The translations under genes and the position numbers were made by a program. 64,000 bases of DNA from Rhynochetos jubatus. Its lineage: Eukaryota > Chordata > Aves > Eurypygiformes > Rhynochetidae. Where the stretch lies: assembly GCA_027574665.1 (NCBI GenBank), contig CM050649.1, positions 66,058,150 through 66,122,149 of the forward strand. The letters run 5' to 3'. The notes under the pieces were generated by a model. It did no database searches and had not been told where the DNA came from. It was given only the letters and a program-made list of their open reading frames with translations. Positions 61,501 through 64,000 of the stretch are shown here, one piece after another. Numbering within the stretch: the first letter of the stretch is position 1; each line of letters begins with the position of its first letter.

Positions 61501-64000
61501 ATGCTTTGCCAGCTTCATATCAATGAGCTTAAAGTTTATTTTTATAGACTATAATTTAGATAGCATCTAATCAGTACAAGCCTTTTTTTTGGTACAAAAA
61601 TGGTGCGCATTTCTTCTACCCACTCTTCCTCCCTCCCAAAAGTTCTTCCAAAAAATAATTGATTGCAGGCTCAAAAAATATCCTGGAAACCCGTCTGAGC
61701 CTTTTCACAAATTGTAACAAACTTTGCATGAAATTGGTAGCAATTATAGCTTATATGGGAGAGTGAGAAGGAAATAATCATTTTTTGACCTGCATAAAAA
61801 GCCTTCCACACAGGAAAGCAACACATTTTTGGCATCTTACTTGTGATCTTTAGGTTTGTTTGTTTTTAAAAGGAGCCTTTTCAGCTTTAATACTTCAATG
61901 TTCCATTTCAATATGGGCTAAAAACTTGTAATTTAGGTACTAAAAAGAGGAAATATGTACCCTGCAGAGTTAAGGTTTTTACTGAAAATATCTCCCAATA
62001 AGGAAAAACAAAAGGAAAAAGGGAAGTGGTAACTTCAAAAATGGCATTAAAGAAACAACTCTATTGATTCCTCCTACAGATATAGCCTGCTAACCAGGAA
62101 CAAAGGAATATTTAGGAACAAAAATTAAGAAGTCATGGTTTAAGACTCTGTAATGCCTCTGATCTCTTTAACAGGTTGCAAATTACTACAATCCATGTGT
62201 TCCCCTTATATGCAACATGGAGGCTGAAGAGCCTGCATTAATGAGAATGTCCAGGGGAGTGAGAACATGCGCTGAATTCTCAGACACAAGACAGGCAGAG
62301 TGCGATTCTGAGCACCCAAGCTAGGCAGGAGCCAAGCTGCTAACTGAGGTGTCAGGAATCGCCTCTCTGAAGGCACTCACTTCCCTCTGAAACCACAGAG
62401 GGGATGAAGTCCCCAATCTGGCCTACCAACAAATAAAATAATCTGCAGAAGATGTACAGAAATGTTGCAGCGGTTTAAGTGCTAAAGTTAAATAGGGAGA
62501 CTATCCAGTAAAAGCAGAGCTCAAAATAGAACATAGATGGGAAGAATTTGGCTGGGAGGTATGAGATGTTTTTAGAAGATGACAGACAGAAACAGAGGAG
62601 ATGTCAGAGCTGAGGAATCAAGACTCTCAGCAATGCAAAGATCAATGTCACCATCAAGAGGATATGGGTTCCAGTTCATACACCACCTGAGAGCAGCTCC
62701 TAGCCTCCGGTCTTGAAAGGAGAGTCATTAAGGCACTGTGGTGGCTTGCTAATGAGGCAAACTGGTGTGGAGAACAGGAAATGGAAAAGTGATGGCATAA
62801 CTGCACGGCAAGTCATCTTAGGGGAAAGTGTGGAAGGGCAAGTCACACAGCAGTTAACTGTATGATGGAGAAAGGTCCAAGGAGGTGGATTCAGGAGAGG
62901 ACCGATTCAGGCAGTGACACCGGCACACATCCATAAGCTGCAAGAGTGAGCTGCCTGGCTGACAGGCTGCTCAGAAGTAAACACAAGAACACGAGATGCC
63001 TGGGGAAGCTGTGACAGTAAAGAGAGAGAGAGGAGAGAACAGGACTTAGAAAGCAATCATCAGGAAAGCTTTATGAAAGTATTATTTGGCAAGAAAAACC
63101 GATGTTTGTCAAGCCTTGTGGGGGGGTAGGGACGGGACACGGACACCCAACCCAAAAAACCACATTTTTCAGCTCTGTTTCCCCCATTTTGAATTTAGGC
63201 AAAAGAGTTTCAAGGCTGTTAGGACTTTGTTGCACTTCACTCATTAACAGCAGCAAGGTGTCTGAAGAGCCACCCAGACCTCTGTAGGTTTCAGTCTGGA
63301 TAAAGTTCCTAATCACATCTTGACCAGTGGCATTTTCCGATGTGAACGTATCACTCCCAGAAAGTTCGAGTTTGACTGGCAAGAACCCGAGTAAGACACT
63401 AAACCGTCCAACTCCATTATCAGAGGCTTCAAAAGTCATTCCCCAAATCAAGCCTTCCTTGTTCGGTAGACTAACTACTTACCATCATGCAAAAAATTGT
63501 TCCATCAAAGCAAGTGCTACTTAACATGAAATATTTAAGGTCTGTTTAGCCTCTTCAGTGCAATGAAAGCAGTACCATGCAAGTTTCCACTGCTTCACAG
63601 ACCACAGAGCAGAAATTCCAGGCCTGCCAATAAGCAACATTCAGAAGTTTGGTTACTGAAGCTGCAATACAGAGCTTTGTAAAATGCTCCGTGATCCCTG
63701 AGCATGCAGTAGCTCAGTTACACAAAACACACAACACCTTGAGCTTGGATGCTGTTCTGGGCTACCCATCCTTGAAACTCCTGGGCTTTTGGCTCATGAC
63801 AGAAATGCTCCTTTATGGTCAGTACCGCTTTCTCCAAGCATCACATCGCTGACTGGCTCTAGTGCCATTCTGCAGATTTGTGTGGCACTGACAGAAAAGC
63901 TGAGAAGAAAAATACCAGTAACACCCAAAGAACTGCTATGCAGAGCCTCTACAGGATATTTTACTGCACAGACCGCAGGCCTGGAAAGGTATCATGTCAG
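55576..64000. other. Probable INPP4A 5' intron or upstream flank, no gene recognised
   Basis: 8.4 kb of unique sequence without a CpG island, coding exon, RNA gene or interspersed repeat that I can name. A T13 run lies near 58570. A 126-codon minus-strand open frame at 63071-63451 has several CpG dinucleotides and no recognised similarity. Confidence 0.5.

Overview
This is nuclear DNA from a bird. Seven or more CR1 LINE fragments carry the avian 3' signature (GGTTGGAAGGGACCT-type text next to ATTCTATG/ATTCTGTG repeats). One long terminal repeat also has the layout of a familiar avian endogenous retrovirus LTR. The gene density, GT-AG introns and AT-leaning intronic sequence are typical of an amniote. 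I cannot name the species.

The only gene I can support is INPP4A (type I inositol 3,4-bisphosphate 4-phosphatase), on the minus strand and partly contained. Eight consecutive coding exons lie between 11534 (start codon) and 3871. They encode the first 272 complete residues: the N-terminal tail, the C2 domain and the start of the region after it. All junctions between these exons are GT-AG and in phase (818 coding bases). The remaining exons, including the catalytic CX5R domain, lie beyond base 1. The start-codon exon extends upstream as 5' UTR, probably to about 11647, and carries two tiny upstream ORFs, one of which overlaps the main ATG.

Bases 11648-64000 lie upstream of the INPP4A start codon. 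They contain no recognisable coding gene and no obvious CpG-island promoter. The simplest reading is a very large 5' intron (or introns) of INPP4A, with the promoter beyond the right edge. This tract holds a long plus-strand CR1 with an internal deletion that removes the reverse transcriptase catalytic core (18725-20676), an old minus-strand CR1 with RT-domain remnants (32494-33680), shorter CR1 tails, a minus-strand solo LTR (54935-55575), and several simple repeats and hairpins.

The best leads for something undescribed are three splice-bounded, unannotated exon candidates on the INPP4A strand. The first is 9466-9757, a 97-codon open exon whose donor phase matches the next INPP4A exon and which could give an alternative N-terminus. 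The other two are short candidates at 14035-14097 and 38201-38260, which could be 5' exons. I found no bacterial-style system, CRISPR array, tRNA or rRNA.
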